From positions 310,001-374,000 of the forward strand of contig JAQSEB010000072.1 in NCBI GenBank assembly GCA_030063045.1: DNA of 64,000 nucleotides. The letters run 5' to 3'. The first letter of the stretch is position 1. Each line of letters begins with the position of its first letter. Source of the DNA: Pratylenchus scribneri (Eukaryota; Nematoda; Chromadorea; Rhabditida; Pratylenchidae). The notes under the pieces are model-generated. The model did not search any database and was not told where the DNA came from. It saw only the letters and a list, made by a program, of their open reading frames with translations. Positions 1 through 11,871 of this stretch are shown in pieces. Both the position numbers and the translations under genes were made by a program.

Positions 1-159
1 AACCTGCGCCGATTTGAGCAACGTTTGTTGATCACCTCAGGCCGATTGTTGTGGGGACGCAACCATCAAATCTTCATCAAGGGCTATACATTGGTGTTCA
101 GATGTAGGCTTAAAACAAAGCACAATCAAACATACATTCCTTCGTCATGTCCAATGTAA
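1..159 (+). CDS. possible 3' terminal exon of an unidentified gene (partial)
   Basis: The first 159 bases are open in frame 1 and end in TAA. The encoded stretch is basic (LRRFEQRLL, LLWGRNHQIF) and its base composition is less AT-rich than the following DNA, which is why I list it. There is no start codon or splice acceptor inside the window, and I do not recognise the product. It may be chance coding potential; the gene body would lie to the left of the window. Confidence 0.25.
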   Translation, partial: NLRRFEQRLLITSGRLLWGRNHQIFIKGYTLVFRCRLKTKHNQTYIPSSCPM

Positions 160-260
160 TATTTTTGGCAAAAATATTCCTCCATCAATTATTAAAATAA
201 TTTCTTAAGAAAAGTAAAAATCCAATAAATAACATATTTTTCAAAAATTATTTTTTAAGA

Positions 261-862
261 ATGCCGAAAAAATATAAAAAAGGAAATGTTGGAATAATGG
301 AATGCCATCATCCCGGAATCCTTTTCAATTTTGAAGACTCTTTCACCTTTGAATTTTGCCGCCCATTGCCAAAATGTTGGCCTCGCTCAAATTCACTTCC
401 ATATATTGGACCAATTGACATTAATTGGCTGAATAATAAATATATTTTTGGGCCAAGGAATAATTATATTTTTGATTTCATTAATTTGAATAATAATGAT
501 TTGGAATTTACAATGTGCGATCATGTAAGTTTTATTCATGTTTTTTTTGGAAAACATTCAATTTAGTTCACTAGACCACAATGCCATTTACATTTTGCTG
601 AAAATGAACTCATTTTGCATTTCAAATCTTCGATGTTTTATCTTAATGATGAACTAGAAATTTATGAAAATGAATATGGATTGAACATTCGTTGCATACA
701 ACCCGATATATTATTTTATAACGGTATTATTTCATAATCTATATTTTTAAATTAGATTTAAGATGGCAAAGGTTCAATAGAATTTTTCCATCGATTGATT
801 CGAATTCCTGCAAATATCCAGAAGAATTCATTGATATGGGAAAAAAAGAGAATTATCGATGA
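261..862 (+). CDS. unrecognised 175-aa protein, three exons
   Basis: Three exons join in phase: 261-524, 567-723 and 756-862 (264+157+107 = 528 nt, 176 codons with TGA). Donors are GTAAGT and GTATTA; acceptors are TTTAG and TTAG. The ATG lies 1 nt after a TTTTTTAAG stretch that could be a trans-splice acceptor. The protein has no signal peptide or membrane segment, is rich in Asn, Phe and Tyr, and contains five or six scattered Cys. An AATAAA sits about 60 nt after the stop. I recognise no family. The phase consistency makes it a probable real gene, but its function is unknown. Confidence 0.5.
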
Positions 863-1162
863 ATTATATTTAATTTTAAGATTCAGAATAAAACCAAATT
901 TTATTTTCTAATTTATTTTTGAATAAACTTTTCTGAATAATATATTTGTTTTCTATTTCTCTTTTATTTCTTCATAACAAATAAAAAATAATTTACGAAA
1001 AATTCTTTCAAAAATCTTTTTGGCTAAATTTGAAGAAAATTGGTTCTTTCGGAGAATAAATAAGTGAGACTTATAAGAATAAAATTTTGAAATCGAATTT
1101 CTAAATTAAATAATTTTATCAACATTAAATTCGGATTTAATCAATAATCGTAAAATTGAAAT

Positions 1163-1964
1163 TTAACCAATAATCGGAATTGTGAGTAAAAGAATATTCT
1201 TCTTCTCAATTTTAGCTTCGATTCTATATTTTGGTGCATTGTTCATATTAATGTTGTCCAATGGAATGTCTTTTTGCACACAAATATTTTGGCACTTGTA
1301 CTTTATTCGGAATCCGCGAATGCCCGTGCCCATCTCCGTTGAATTACGCCTTCCACTCAATTTATCAATATGTAAATTTGTTATGCCTGGAGGAATCTTT
1401 ATGCAAAAATGAATTTTGATATTCAGGTACTCCATAAAGTAGCCTTGTTCAATCAACTAAAAAATTAAAAATTATTTAATTTTTATTCCATCTGATTTAT
1501 CCAAATAGAAAAATAATCTTCTCAAAGAAAGTATGGATCAATAATATGCGCAAGGCTGGGAATAAAAATATAATCTTTTTAGGAACCGTTAATTGTCAAA
1601 CTAATTTATTTTTTAATTTTATCAAGAATATTCCCTTAATAAAATTTTGCCTTCCAAAATTCTACTCACCTCTGTTGGCTTGTTCTGAAAATATTAAAAT
1701 TTTATAAATAATAATTTTATTTTTTACCAATAAGTCATTCAAAAATTCACAAAAGGATTTGATCAGGCAAAAAATTGCAGAGAGAAAGTCTAGTGTTTTG
1801 TCTTCTTTAATGCATCCGAGGTAAAATAACAAAAAGACGATTGGAAGTATTTTTGCGAGGAATTTAATGATTGATCGGCGATAATGTCCATCGATGGAAA
1901 CGGCACAAAATCCCGAAAATTGCTCCAAAAAGAGTGAACAAATGAATAAGCAAAATATGTTCAT
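1163..1964 (-). CDS. predicted secreted 181-aa protein, unknown family
   Basis: Minus-strand exons 1728-1964, 1670-1684 and 1163-1456 join in phase (237+15+294 = 546 nt). The first exon opens with a hydrophobic signal-like segment (MNIFCLFICSLFL..), followed by a second hydrophobic stretch near residues 40-52 that could be a membrane anchor. Exon 2 is a micro-exon of 15 nt (Asn-Lys-Pro-Thr-Glu). The last exon is basic with three Cys. I do not recognise the family. Other splice choices, such as skipping the micro-exon, also keep frame. Confidence 0.4.
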
Positions 1965-1993
1965 TGAAGTAGCATCACTAAATTAAATCTTGT

Positions 1994-2137
1994 TTAAATA
2001 ATGTTCGTCAAAATATACATGGCCTTATCGGTTGTGTATTTATATATGGTGAAAGCAATCGCATAAATGTTGAAAGCCAATGAAATTATATAAGAAATCC
2101 ATTCCTTAGTTTGATAACGATCCAGCACCGGCGGCAT
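1994..2137 (-). CDS. possible 47-aa single-TM small protein
   Basis: An intronless frame from ATG (2137) to TAA (1994-1996) encodes 47 residues: MPPVLDRYQTKEW followed by a hydrophobic segment of about 20 residues and a short Lys/Thr/Asp tail. It looks like a tiny membrane protein. It could instead be the last exon of a larger gene, since the open region at 2260-2526 lies just upstream on the same strand. I do not recognise a family. Confidence 0.35.
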   Translation of the reverse strand: MPPVLDRYQTKEWISYIISLAFNIYAIAFTIYKYTTDKAMYILTNII

Positions 2138-3514
2138 TGTTGATTATTTTTGCAGAATAAATTGATTTATTAAATTTTAAGGTCAACAATTTGGTCAACA
2201 ATTTCGCAGATTGGAAATGAATGTGAAAAGATTTTTCCAAGTTAAATTACTTGTCCATTTCAACAGTCCATCCATAAACTACAAAAAAGAGCACAATAGA
2301 AGCAGCTGGACCAACCGCCAAATGTGTGGCCCCTGCATTTGAGTTCAAATCTATCCTCTATGGTCCACTCTACATTCGCATTTCCATTTTTGATAAGAGA
2401 GGAGATGAACTCTTCCCTCAGGGCAGAGAAAAACATATTTTTAAATGATTTGAATTCGGATGATTGGACTGTGATATGAAAGGGCATAATATCATTCATT
2501 GGAACGAAATAGAAGACAATTCTCACTTTCGAACTTTGTGCACCGAATCAATTTTTAAAATGATATTAGCTTTAAATTAGACAATTTTTAAATTTTATAG
2601 CCATGATTGAAATTGGCTTGATAGAGCAAAAATTTGATGGAAATTGTCTCAGAAAAAATTAGTTGCCTTAAAAGTGGCAAAATTAGATAAAATTGGGTAG
2701 TTCTTTATTGACCAATTTTTGATCAATAAAATTTGGTCTGTCATTTAAATAAAAAAATGTATTCAAAGAAGATTCAAATTATATGAAATTTATAAAGCAG
2801 AAATGCCAATGCTTAAAATCAGCTGGCACGATGGCTTATTAATCGCAAAATGAAAAACGTTATGGATAATTTTAAAATTAAAACAAAAAAATTAAGTAAA
2901 GGATGATACCAAATATTGTGTAAAATGATCAATCAATAATTCAGATCCATATAATCCGTTATTTATTTATTTTTATTTGAACTAATCTAATTAACTTGTT
3001 TTTAGGATTCAAGTGTATTTTTGCAAACGTATATAAATAATTTAAGTTTTTGTATTTTTATATGAGACAATCTCATCAAATTATTTCGATCTATTCATCT
3101 TTGTGCTTTGATTTGAATTAAATAAAATATTCTAAAATTATAGAAATTTTAATTGAAAATTATCTTTTACTGCATGCAATATCAATGATAAATCCAAATT
3201 CACAAAAAGTAATTCCATTGAATAGCCTAGATTTTGCTAACTTTTATTTCCTAGGCATTTTTCTTTCACAATCCAAATTTTAATTAATGACATTTCTTTA
3301 GATTATTTGATTGCCGGAAAATTGGTTAAGTAATAAAAATTGAATGCCTTATGGCTAATTAATTCAAATGATTTAATGCAAAAAAATTCTGAAATTATTC
3401 TAGAATGACAATTAATTACTAAAGGTAGATGTAAATAATTTTAAGAAATTCAAACATTTTTATTTGACATTTTTATGCAATAAAAATTATCAAATATTAG
3501 AAATATTTAAATAT
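2138..3514. other. mostly noncoding AT-rich spacer with one weak open frame
   Basis: At 2260-2526 (-) there is an 88-codon open stretch without a convincing ATG; it includes NDIMPFHI and several Cys. It could be a gene fragment or a lone exon, but no phase-consistent partner was found. From 2530 to 3514 I see only AT-rich sequence, which is presumably the 3' flank of the ShKT gene. Confidence 0.4.
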
Positions 3515-6220
3515 TTAACAAAGACCACAAGTTAAACTACACAAATCCTTCTTGATCTCATCCTTGTAAAATTTGCTAATACAGAATCCATTTCGGCGCC
3601 ATGCACCGCAACTAAGGAAAATAATAATATTTAAAAATAATTAAAAATAATATTTTTACTTTGGCATTTTATCAGCACATTGAACGCCGCCTGCATCTTT
3701 GCATGTTTTTGCGCATTGTATTTTCATTATTCCATCATATAGCTATAAAAATAAATAAAAATAATTTTTTAAACATTCTTCTTTACCATATTGAAACAAA
3801 GTCGCTTGATTTGTTCACAATTTATTGCTTTATCCTTTTGGGTATTGCCTAAATAATTTTATTCCATTTAAAATCATGTAAATTTACCTGTTCCGGTTGA
3901 AGGTTGTTGAGGAGCTGAGCAGGGGCTGGCATGGATGGAGGAGGTTGGGGTGCCGGATTTGATGGATTTGATCCACCCGAACTACCTCCAGCATTATTTC
4001 CAGTGCCACCGCCGGTTGGACTAGGAAATTGTGCAGCAAGTTTATCGTGTGCATTTTCAATCACTAAATTCTTAATTTATTTTGATTTTATAAGAAATGT
4101 ACTTGCCATCCAAACAATCATTCATTATTTCGAAAAATGCTCTTTGATCATTATTTTCACGTAATTCTCGAATTTCCTTTCGAATTTGTCGAAATTCGGC
4201 GTCCTTTGCTTTGAATTTTGCCTCCACATCATCGCCCGGTTTAAATGCCAAAATTGAGGCATAATCATTGGCCATATCCAAATTAAGTAAATTGAATATT
4301 TGATCAATTGATTTGGCCAGGGAATTTTTGAATTGGCTCAAAACCGGATTATTGACTGAAGGATCGAAAAAATCGGAGGCATCCAATTTGGCACGGAAAT
4401 AGGCCTCGCGAATTACTGAAAATTTAAAATTCATTATTTTAAAAATTTATTTAATATTATTTTTTACCCAATTCCGCCTTTTCATCCCTTCTTCCATTTT
4501 TGCCAATTATTGCCAACATTTCATTGTTTGCATTTCCAATTTCCATTAAATTATAATTGTTTTCATCTTGCAATTTTAGGAAGAAAATTTCAAAAATTGA
4601 TTTTGCCAATTTGCTTGGATCTTGTCGATTCGTTATTCCCAATGCTTTGATTTCATTGGCCAACAAAACGGAATAGGCCGTATCCAAATCTTAATTAATT
4701 AAATTAAATATAAAAATAAATAAATTATTTATTTATTAAATTAAACTACTTATAAATTTACATCAAAAATTTCAAAAATAATTAAGGAATTAATTAAATT
4801 AATTTTAATAATTTTTAATTTAATAAAAACGCACTTTGATCTGCTTTTTGTGCATCATCAGCAGTTGGATTTGTGGTTGCATCCAATGCCACTCTGTATG
4901 TTGTTTGATCCGTAAATGCTTTATTTCTCACATAATTCTTCTCCAATTCCAATAATTTGCTTCCACTATCCGATGTCAATATCGGATCGAATAGAATTTC
5001 TTGGGAATTTGGTGCATTCAAAATTCGTTGAACTTCATCAGCCCCTTTGGTTTGATGGTCGTTGACAGACGGAATTGCAAGGGCAAAATTGCGATTAAGT
5101 GCTGTTTAAAAAAGAATTTTTTGCTGAATTTTGCGCAAAATTTTTTTTCTTACTCACACTATTTCTCCTATGAATCTAACAATTTAATGCAAAATTCTGG
5201 CCATTTTGGAATAAAATTTAGTTTTTTTCCTATTTTTTAGTAGTAAATTTTCACAATCAATTTTTATGCATAATTTTTTAAATTAATATTTGCTTAAGTT
5301 AGAAAATATGGTACCCAGATTGTTGAATTTTATTGAAAATTATATGAATTATAATTTATAATAATAAAAAGAGGACAACTAAATCGGTCATTTTTAATTT
5401 TTAATAATATTTGATTATTTACCTTAGAATCAAAATGCTCTACCAAAATAAATATAAATAATGGCATGAAAATTGTTTATTGCTGAAATATTGGTAATTT
5501 TTGACCTAATATCTTTCATATTTTAAAGAATTAAAAAATAAATAATTTTAAAAATAATAATTTACAGGCATATGCGCGTCGTTCATCCCGATTTGGACTA
5601 TTTTTGATGTCATTTTCCAAGAAAAATTGACGCCATCTTTTGTAGGCAAATTCCAAATCCGCAAAATTGGAAGCTGTATTCAGTTGGAGAGAGGTTCTGG
5701 CATTTCTTGATGTTTCCTGTCGCGATAAAATGCCCGAAATTTTGTTTCCTTTTGCAAATGGCAAATCCGAAATTGCCATCAATTGCTTCAGACTCAAAAA
5801 TGCGTCCCGCAATTCTAAGAAAAAATTAAAATTATTTATATTTAAATTGATCCTATTTTGATCATTTTTCCAATTATTCGAAAAATCTGATCAATATTTT
5901 TACCATCAATCGCAATTTCAGCCCTAGCCTGTAATGTCGGATTCCGATTTCGATCTTGAATCAAATTCCTCTCCAATCGTAAAAATGTTTGCTCCAAATC
6001 ATTGTATAGTCTTTGATTGCCTCTCGTTATTTGGAAAATTGTCCGATAACTTTTTGGATTATCCAAATTGTCCAACACTTCATTAATGTCAGCAACTGAA
6101 TAGAAAAATAATAAATTAAATAAAATTATAATTGTTAGTATTTTCACCTGCACTTCGTCCAACTTTAAAAATGGAAATGAGAATAATTATTGTAAAATAA
6201 TTAATGAAAAGAATATTCAT
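3515..6220 (-). CDS. secreted 555-aa protein with C-terminal ShKT domain
   Basis: Nine minus-strand exons join without a phase error: 6148-6220, 5904-6095, 5566-5814, 4835-5101, 4468-4689, 4107-4415, 3888-4063, 3660-3742 and 3515-3611 (1668 nt). Residues 1-22 form a signal peptide (MNILFINYFTIIILISIF). The middle is a long polar, probably alpha-helical region without a recognised domain. A Gly/Ser/Asn/Pro-rich linker follows (from about residue 445), then a Cys-rich end with the ShKT pattern C..CGAWRRNGFC.....Y......C..TCGLC. ShKT modules are common in secreted nematode proteins, where they often accompany enzymes or act as binding modules; no enzyme domain is seen here. The intron after exon 6 has a GC donor (GATG|GCAAGT), required by the reading frame. 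Confidence 0.8.
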
Positions 6221-6880
6221 CTGATTTTATGAAAATTTATTTTTCAGAAAAAATAATGAATTTTATTTATAAAAATTTATTTTATTAATATTTAAATAAT
6301 ACTAAAAGGAATGCTAATTTAATAAAAGCTTAAAAAGAATTTTACTACATAGTTTATTTATACTCAAAATTCGAATTGAACTTGACATCATCCATCCATT
6401 CATTTTTTCATTCCCTTTTTGCCGATTTTTTCAAAAATATTTCGAGCATGAAAAATATAAATTCCAAAGAGCAATCGTTCATTTTTCATCATTTACAATT
6501 TGCTCATCTGCTGGATTAATGCTATCAACTTTAATTTGCTTTTAAAATTTGACCATAATCCAATTCTATTATCTAGCTTTAAATTATTACTATGTAAATA
6601 ATTGGATTGGAACTAAAAATTACTCAATCAAAGGTCGAAATTCTCATAATTTTAATAACATCATTTTTAAAAAAAAATTGAAATATTTAAATTCCCAAAT
6701 TTAAAATTTGCTTTTTAAAATCACACATTTTAATTTGATATATTGTAATAAAATTTTAGCAAATAAATACATATATTATTCTAATTTTATTCAAGGATGG
6801 TTAGAAAGTTTAAAAAAATAGCATGAAAAAATATTTGAATTTATTTATTTATTCTCTTTAGTTTCCATTCATTTATTCAT
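6221..6880. other. intergenic AT-rich spacer
   Basis: I see no coding potential, RNA gene or repeat. It holds the 5' flank of the ShKT gene and the 3' flank of the following small peptide gene, both on the minus strand. Confidence 0.5.
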
Positions 6881-7348
6881 TTATTTCTTGCCATAATAAC
6901 GATTTCGTGCAATTCGTTCTTTTACATCGGCCGATGAAGCGCCACCTCCACCCATGCTTCCCATTACCATATCAACAGATTGGGCCGATTGTTTTTGTGG
7001 GACATCTGGAAATTTTTTTCGAAATTATTTTCTTTAATCTTTCTTAATGAATTTATTAATAAATTTTTTGAATTATATTTTTTGTACCAATTAATAAAAT
7101 ATATTTATTATAATATCGAAATTTTGTTTCTTAAAAAAATTCGAAATAATTTATATTATAAAATCTTAAAAATTAAATAATATCTGTCAAGTGGTAATAT
7201 TAAAATAAAATTAATTTTTATTAATTAAAAAATAATAATAATAATAACCTCTTTCCATTCTTTGCCCATCCTCCGTTTTCACATTGTTCAAAAGAAGCAA
7301 AAATGTTGCGCAGACCAAAAGAAGAACAAAAAGAGAACGGAGGAACAT
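6881..7348 (-). CDS. 74-aa secreted precursor ending in an amidation motif, candidate neuropeptide
   Basis: Two exons (7249-7348 and 6881-7005; 225 nt) encode MFLRSLFVLLLVCATFLLLL, a clear signal peptide, followed by a short linker, a Gly/Ser/Met-rich segment and the C-terminus ERIARNRYYGKK. A terminal Gly-Lys-Lys is the classical substrate for prohormone cleavage, carboxypeptidase trimming and C-terminal amidation, so a peptide ending in NRYY-amide is predicted. The assignment to neuropeptides is inference from this layout; no known family name is claimed. Confidence 0.65.
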
Positions 7349-7880
7349 TTTTTACTTTTTTTGATGATGAATTTGAAATGAAATTCCCTCGTCGGTCTTT
7401 CAATGGGACTTAAATATGGCCAATTTTACGTCCAATCCAAAGTCAGATTCTTTTTTAAATTTTGTTTTGGGTGGTAGGATTGAAAGTTTGTTTTAAAGGA
7501 ATTTTTTCCCAAATTTCCCGTTCCTTTTTATCAATTTGCCTAGGGTCAATAATTTCAATGTGATGTAAAGGTAAAGTAAAAAATATATGATCTGTTCATT
7601 TTTACTTTTTTAATTACTTACAAATTATTTTCTTTTTTAAATCAAATGTCAATCAAAAATTTTGGAAGAAGAAATATTATTTTAATTTTTATCAAAAATA
7701 ATTCTTCGTTGTTTAATTTAAATTATTATTTTAAAACCTCGAATTCACAGATAGTAAATATCAAATTATAAAAAAATAAAGATTATTATTTTATTATATA
7801 AAAATTGTGTTTTATAAATTTTATGAAAAATTTGACAAAGAAAATTGGCAATATTTTTTTCGTTCTTATTTTTGCCACTG

Positions 7881-8110
7881 TCAAAAAACCCCAGCGGTAA
7901 TACTATATCCATCTGCAGCTGATGATATGAATATTTTTGGTGCCATCAATCCTGAAAAATCATCTTGAATTTGAATTATGGGAAAAAGCATTCACTTCTT
8001 TTCATCCTTATATTCATTTCGCTCTGCCCTTCAGCTTGAACATCGACCATAAATGCCAAAATGACCAATGCCGCAAAAATTATAGCAAAATTTTGAAGGA
8101 ATAAAGACAT
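7881..8110 (-). CDS. 61-aa secreted peptide precursor with a KRR cleavage site
   Basis: Exons 7996-8110 and 7881-7951 (186 nt) flank a 44-nt intron (GTGAATGC..TTTTCAG). Residues 1-25 form a signal peptide (MSLFLQNFAIIFAALVILAF..). A short acidic spacer leads to KRR, and the C-terminal 22 residues (LMAPKIFISSAADGYSITAG and two more) would be released by convertase cleavage. There is no Gly-basic amidation signal and no Cys. The layout is that of a single-copy neuropeptide-like precursor; the family is not recognised. Confidence 0.55.
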
Positions 8111-8732
8111 TTATAAGTTTAATTAATTTGAAGAACTTTTGTTGTTTTGAAATGAACTGAATATGTCCTCTTAAAATATTCGAAAATTTTATTTTGCCTT
8201 TCCATTTAGTAATTTAGTAAATTGATTGCACTTTTATTAACTCACAATCAGTCAATAATTTCTTCAATATCACAAAGAAAAAAATGGAACAGACAAAAAC
8301 AAATGAGAAGAAAAACTTTTTTTAAATTACATTTGTAATCAATATTGCATGATTCACCTCCATTTTTATGCTTTTATGCAAAAAATACCCTGAAAATCTG
8401 AGCGAATTGTTGGAGAAAAAGATGTTGAATATGGATGAAATTAATTAATGTTTTAAATTTAAACTATTGTGAATTTTACCCAATATTTAACTTTAATAAT
8501 TCAATGAATTCAAATTAAAAGAAAAATTAAAACATAGAATAAAATAAATTCACTCATCACTTTATGCATGTTTATTCCATGAATTTATTAATTATTATTA
8601 AAGGAAAAATAATATTGTTTGAAGAAGGCACTGTTTTGGGCAAACATCCAAGCATCCGAAAATATTAATAATTTTATATTCAACTTAATTTTAATTATTT
8701 GTTTGTGTTCCAGAATTTGAGAATTCTTTTGT
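8111..8732. other. intergenic AT-rich spacer downstream of cofilin gene
   Basis: In C. elegans the second (B) set of unc-60 exons lies downstream of the A exons. I looked for it here and found no ADF/cofilin coding sequence, RNA gene or repeat. Confidence 0.5.
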
Positions 8733-10447
8733 TCAAATGCGCTGGGATGACATCACCTGTAGGATTAAAAGGGAAATAAATAATTAATAATTATAAATTT
8801 AATTTTCAACCTCATGTTTGATCACTTTTTCGTCAATGTCCGACAATTCGGAGGCCTGAATTTGGAGCAAACTTTCCAGTCCCAATGTGGCCTTCAATGC
8901 GCGCACAGAGGAAGCATAAAGCATACGGCGACGTACTGGAGCTTCATCCGGGCAACTTTTTTTGGAAATAATAATTATTAAAAATTAAATTAAATTTTAT
9001 TTTACAGTGTAAATGTTTTTTTAATTTCGAATATTTTTTTGTAAAATTTTCTTAATATCCTTTCGATATTTTATTCCAATAATTAAGCAATAAATTATAA
9101 ACTAACATAAATAAATATTGAAAAAATTTAATTAATATTTCGATTGAATTATGCTAAAAAGAAGATTACTATTGGACGAAGATGACTTTGGAAATCCGTG
9201 ACATGCCTTCGGCCCCTTGCCGTTGAACTTCCACGTGAATGTCGACGGCGGCATATCTACATTGTTTGCCGTCGCCGACCAACTTTTTCATCTCCTTTAA
9301 TATTTATAAGTATTAAATTCGAAGAATTATTAATTTTGAATATTTTAATTTAATAAAAATCATTATAAAAATTTTCATTATTTATGTACATTTATTTATT
9401 ATTAATCCATAATCCTATTTTATATTGAGCTGAAAGGCATAAATGCTGACTTATAAAATCCCCCTTTTTAATTAAATATTTACGATTAAATAATTTTATA
9501 AAATTTTTTGAAACTCTCAATTGACCTCAACAAATTCCCCATATGGCGCATTTTTTTCGCCCTTTTTCTCCACAATGATTGTTGTGTCATCATCTGAGAT
9601 GCGGAAAATCAGGTATGAATGCAAATGTTTGTTGTGCAAATCATCATAGGCTTGTTTGCATCCGGCATCGACTTTCACTCCAGAAGCCTGAAATATGTGG
9701 AAAAAAATATTATGGTTTCTAAAAAGATAAATTGGTACTTATCGGTTATCTGTCCGGAGATTTGAAAAGGGTCTCCCCTTAGCCCTTAAGGTGATTAGGG
9801 TTAGGATTAGGGATATGTGAAATGATAATCTATCCCCTAATAAGGACCCTAACCCTATACCGGATGACCCATGGGGGATCACCGGTACCTTTCCCCAGTT
9901 GACCTAAAAAATCTCCGGACAGATAACCGATAAGTAGTGATAAATTATCTAACAATTTATTTATTAGCTTTTATAAATGATTTATCTTTGTAATTAAACC
10001 GAAACCAAATAAATACTAATAAGTGAATTGATTGACCTGTTCTACTTATTACATTAAAAATTCTTTAGCTAGTTTATATTCCTTATTCCTAGTCATTTGA
10101 CATATTACTTAGTGGAATTTAATTCATATTTATTAATATTTACCATTAATTTTAAGATCAGCTATCAGTAAGTTTTATATTCTTTTAGATATAGATATGG
10201 ATTTAAAGTTTTTGGATAATTTTAAAAATATGGTACATTATAAATAAAGATGAAAATTTCAAAATCAATCCTCTGGGACTAACATGTGAACATCGCTGCT
10301 TATCCGCCAATTTCTTTCTCATATTTGCTTGCTAAATTTTTTTATTTTTAATTTAGTTTATTTTCACCCGTATTCAAATCAGAGAGTAAAATAAATTAGA
10401 ATTTTTATTCTCGAATTTAATAATAATTTTATTTTAAAATTTACCAT
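8733..10447 (-). CDS. unc-60: ADF/cofilin, UNC-60A type
   Basis: Five exons: the ATG alone (10445-10447), 9526-9687, 9170-9294, 8811-8955 and 8733-8756; 459 nt, 152 aa. The protein fits actin-depolymerising factor throughout: ASGVKVD..C near the N-terminus, YAAVDIHVEVQRQGAEG, KVIFVQYCPDEAPVRRRMLY (the actin-binding long helix start) and an end VMSSQRI very like C. elegans UNC-60A. It severs and depolymerises actin filaments in the cytoplasm. Exon 1 encodes only Met, as in C. elegans unc-60, where this exon is shared by isoforms A and B. Intron 1 is about 760 bp and holds a MITE. The 5' flank is relatively GC-rich. Confidence 0.95.
9738..9934. mobile_element. 197-bp MITE with about 27-bp TIRs and TA target duplication
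   Basis: The ends are CTTATCGGTTATCTGTCCGG and its exact inverted complement, continuing for about 27 bp and flanked by TA on both sides (9736-9737, 9935-9936). TA duplication plus such TIRs is the Tc1/mariner-type MITE signature. The interior has telomere-like words (ATTAGGGTTAGGATTAGGG and CCCTAACCCTAT) arranged as an internal inverted repeat. It lies in intron 1 of the cofilin gene. A diverged relative is at about 31990-32190. Confidence 0.85.
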
Positions 10448-11871
10448 ATTTGTTGACCAGCAGCAGAGGATTGAATTCGAACGAAGTTGTCAAAAAGTAG
10501 TTTTGTTGATCAAATCGAAATCAGCGAAGGATGTGATGGATTTGAGCTTCTGGCCAATGGGCAAGAGGAAGAAGATCAGAGAGCAGAATATTTTCGTCGG
10601 GGATGATCTTGATGAATGGATCGAAGGTCCCAGAGGGAAAATGTTGTGGGTGTCCTCCTACAGCGAGAAAAAGCAATGAAGATGGCGGGAAGGATGGGGA
10701 GGATTTCGTCTTCTTCGATTTCTTAACACATTCCTCTCCATAAGCTTTATCCCATGCCCCGGTAGATTCCCTACGGATCTTCTCCCCTCATTCATTCTCC
10801 TCTTCATTGGCCAAGTGACAACTGCTCTGCTGCTTTCTCTCTGCTTGCTGATTGCTGAGCTGAGGATTCGGCCAAATTTCCCTGTTTTCTCCATTCTTTT
10901 TCCCTTCTCCTCCGTTCGTCATCAATACCACCCACTCATCCTCTTGGCCACTTTGCCACTCTGCCATCTTCTTTTATCCTTTTGGCCTTATTTACTTGGC
11001 CAATTCTTCTATTCTCGCCGATCATTTTCATCTCTCATCATTCGCAGCCTTTTTGAATTTTTGTTTTTCTCTGATCATTGCTTCTCATCGGGATTTGCTT
11101 GGGTCGATAAATCCACGAAAATCCAACCATTTGTTCAAAATGTGAAGCATGAAGTGGGAATAAATCCCAGAGAAACATATAATTGACATTTTAAATTTAA
11201 ACTATTTGGATATGCAATATAAAGCCAAAAATCAATGATTTTAATATTGCTTATTTGGAAATGATTAATTATTAAATATTACTAAATAAAATATTAGAAT
11301 GAATGATGCGCAAATCATAATATAAAAAGATTAGATGAGTTTGAAATTTGAATTTGTGTGAAATTTTATTTAAAAAAACTTCTTTATTTTCTCAAAATCA
11401 TAATTGAATCTTATCAATTTGTTAATATTTTGCTGGAATAGGAATATGAAATCATTATTAATAAATTTGTAGGATTTTTCATTTATTTTAAATTGTCTAA
11501 TTTAAATATGGCTTTCAAATTCTTACGCAATTATGAAAGTATTTAATTAATTCTATAAAATTACAATTTAAAAAGAGAATGTTTGAATTTAAATATCATA
11601 TTTCCCATTAATATCTCTGACTATGATTATTTTAATTTTCAATTGAAATTTTTCGTTGCGTGCGGCCTTGAATGCGAAATACTTGTCAAATTTGTTGAAG
11701 AAAAATTGTTCTCACTTTTATGCCGACAAATCATCAAAACTTGCTGTCGAAAAGCAGTGCTAAAAATAATTAATTTACATTTAATTTTGAAAATAATTGT
11801 CAATTTTCATTATTATTTTTCTTTTTCTAATAATATTAAATTAATTAATAATGAAACGGATTAACTCTTTA
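10448..11871. other. upstream region of cofilin gene, no convincing gene
   Basis: From 10450 to about 11170 the DNA is clearly less AT-rich than its surroundings and pyrimidine-rich on the plus strand (many TTCTC/TCATC words). It probably contains the cofilin promoter. Open frames here (for example 10815-11186 + and 11583-11864 +) show no recognisable domain or consistent splicing, and I do not call them genes. Confidence 0.45.

Noticed and set aside
9780..9870. Interstitial telomere repeat (TTAGGG-like words)
   Set aside because: The words are few, imperfect and arranged as an inverted repeat inside TIRs with TA duplication, so the structure is a MITE.
10815..11186. 123-codon open frame (+) upstream of cofilin
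   Set aside because: Hydrophobic by composition of a pyrimidine-rich promoter region; no domain, splice partners or codon pattern.
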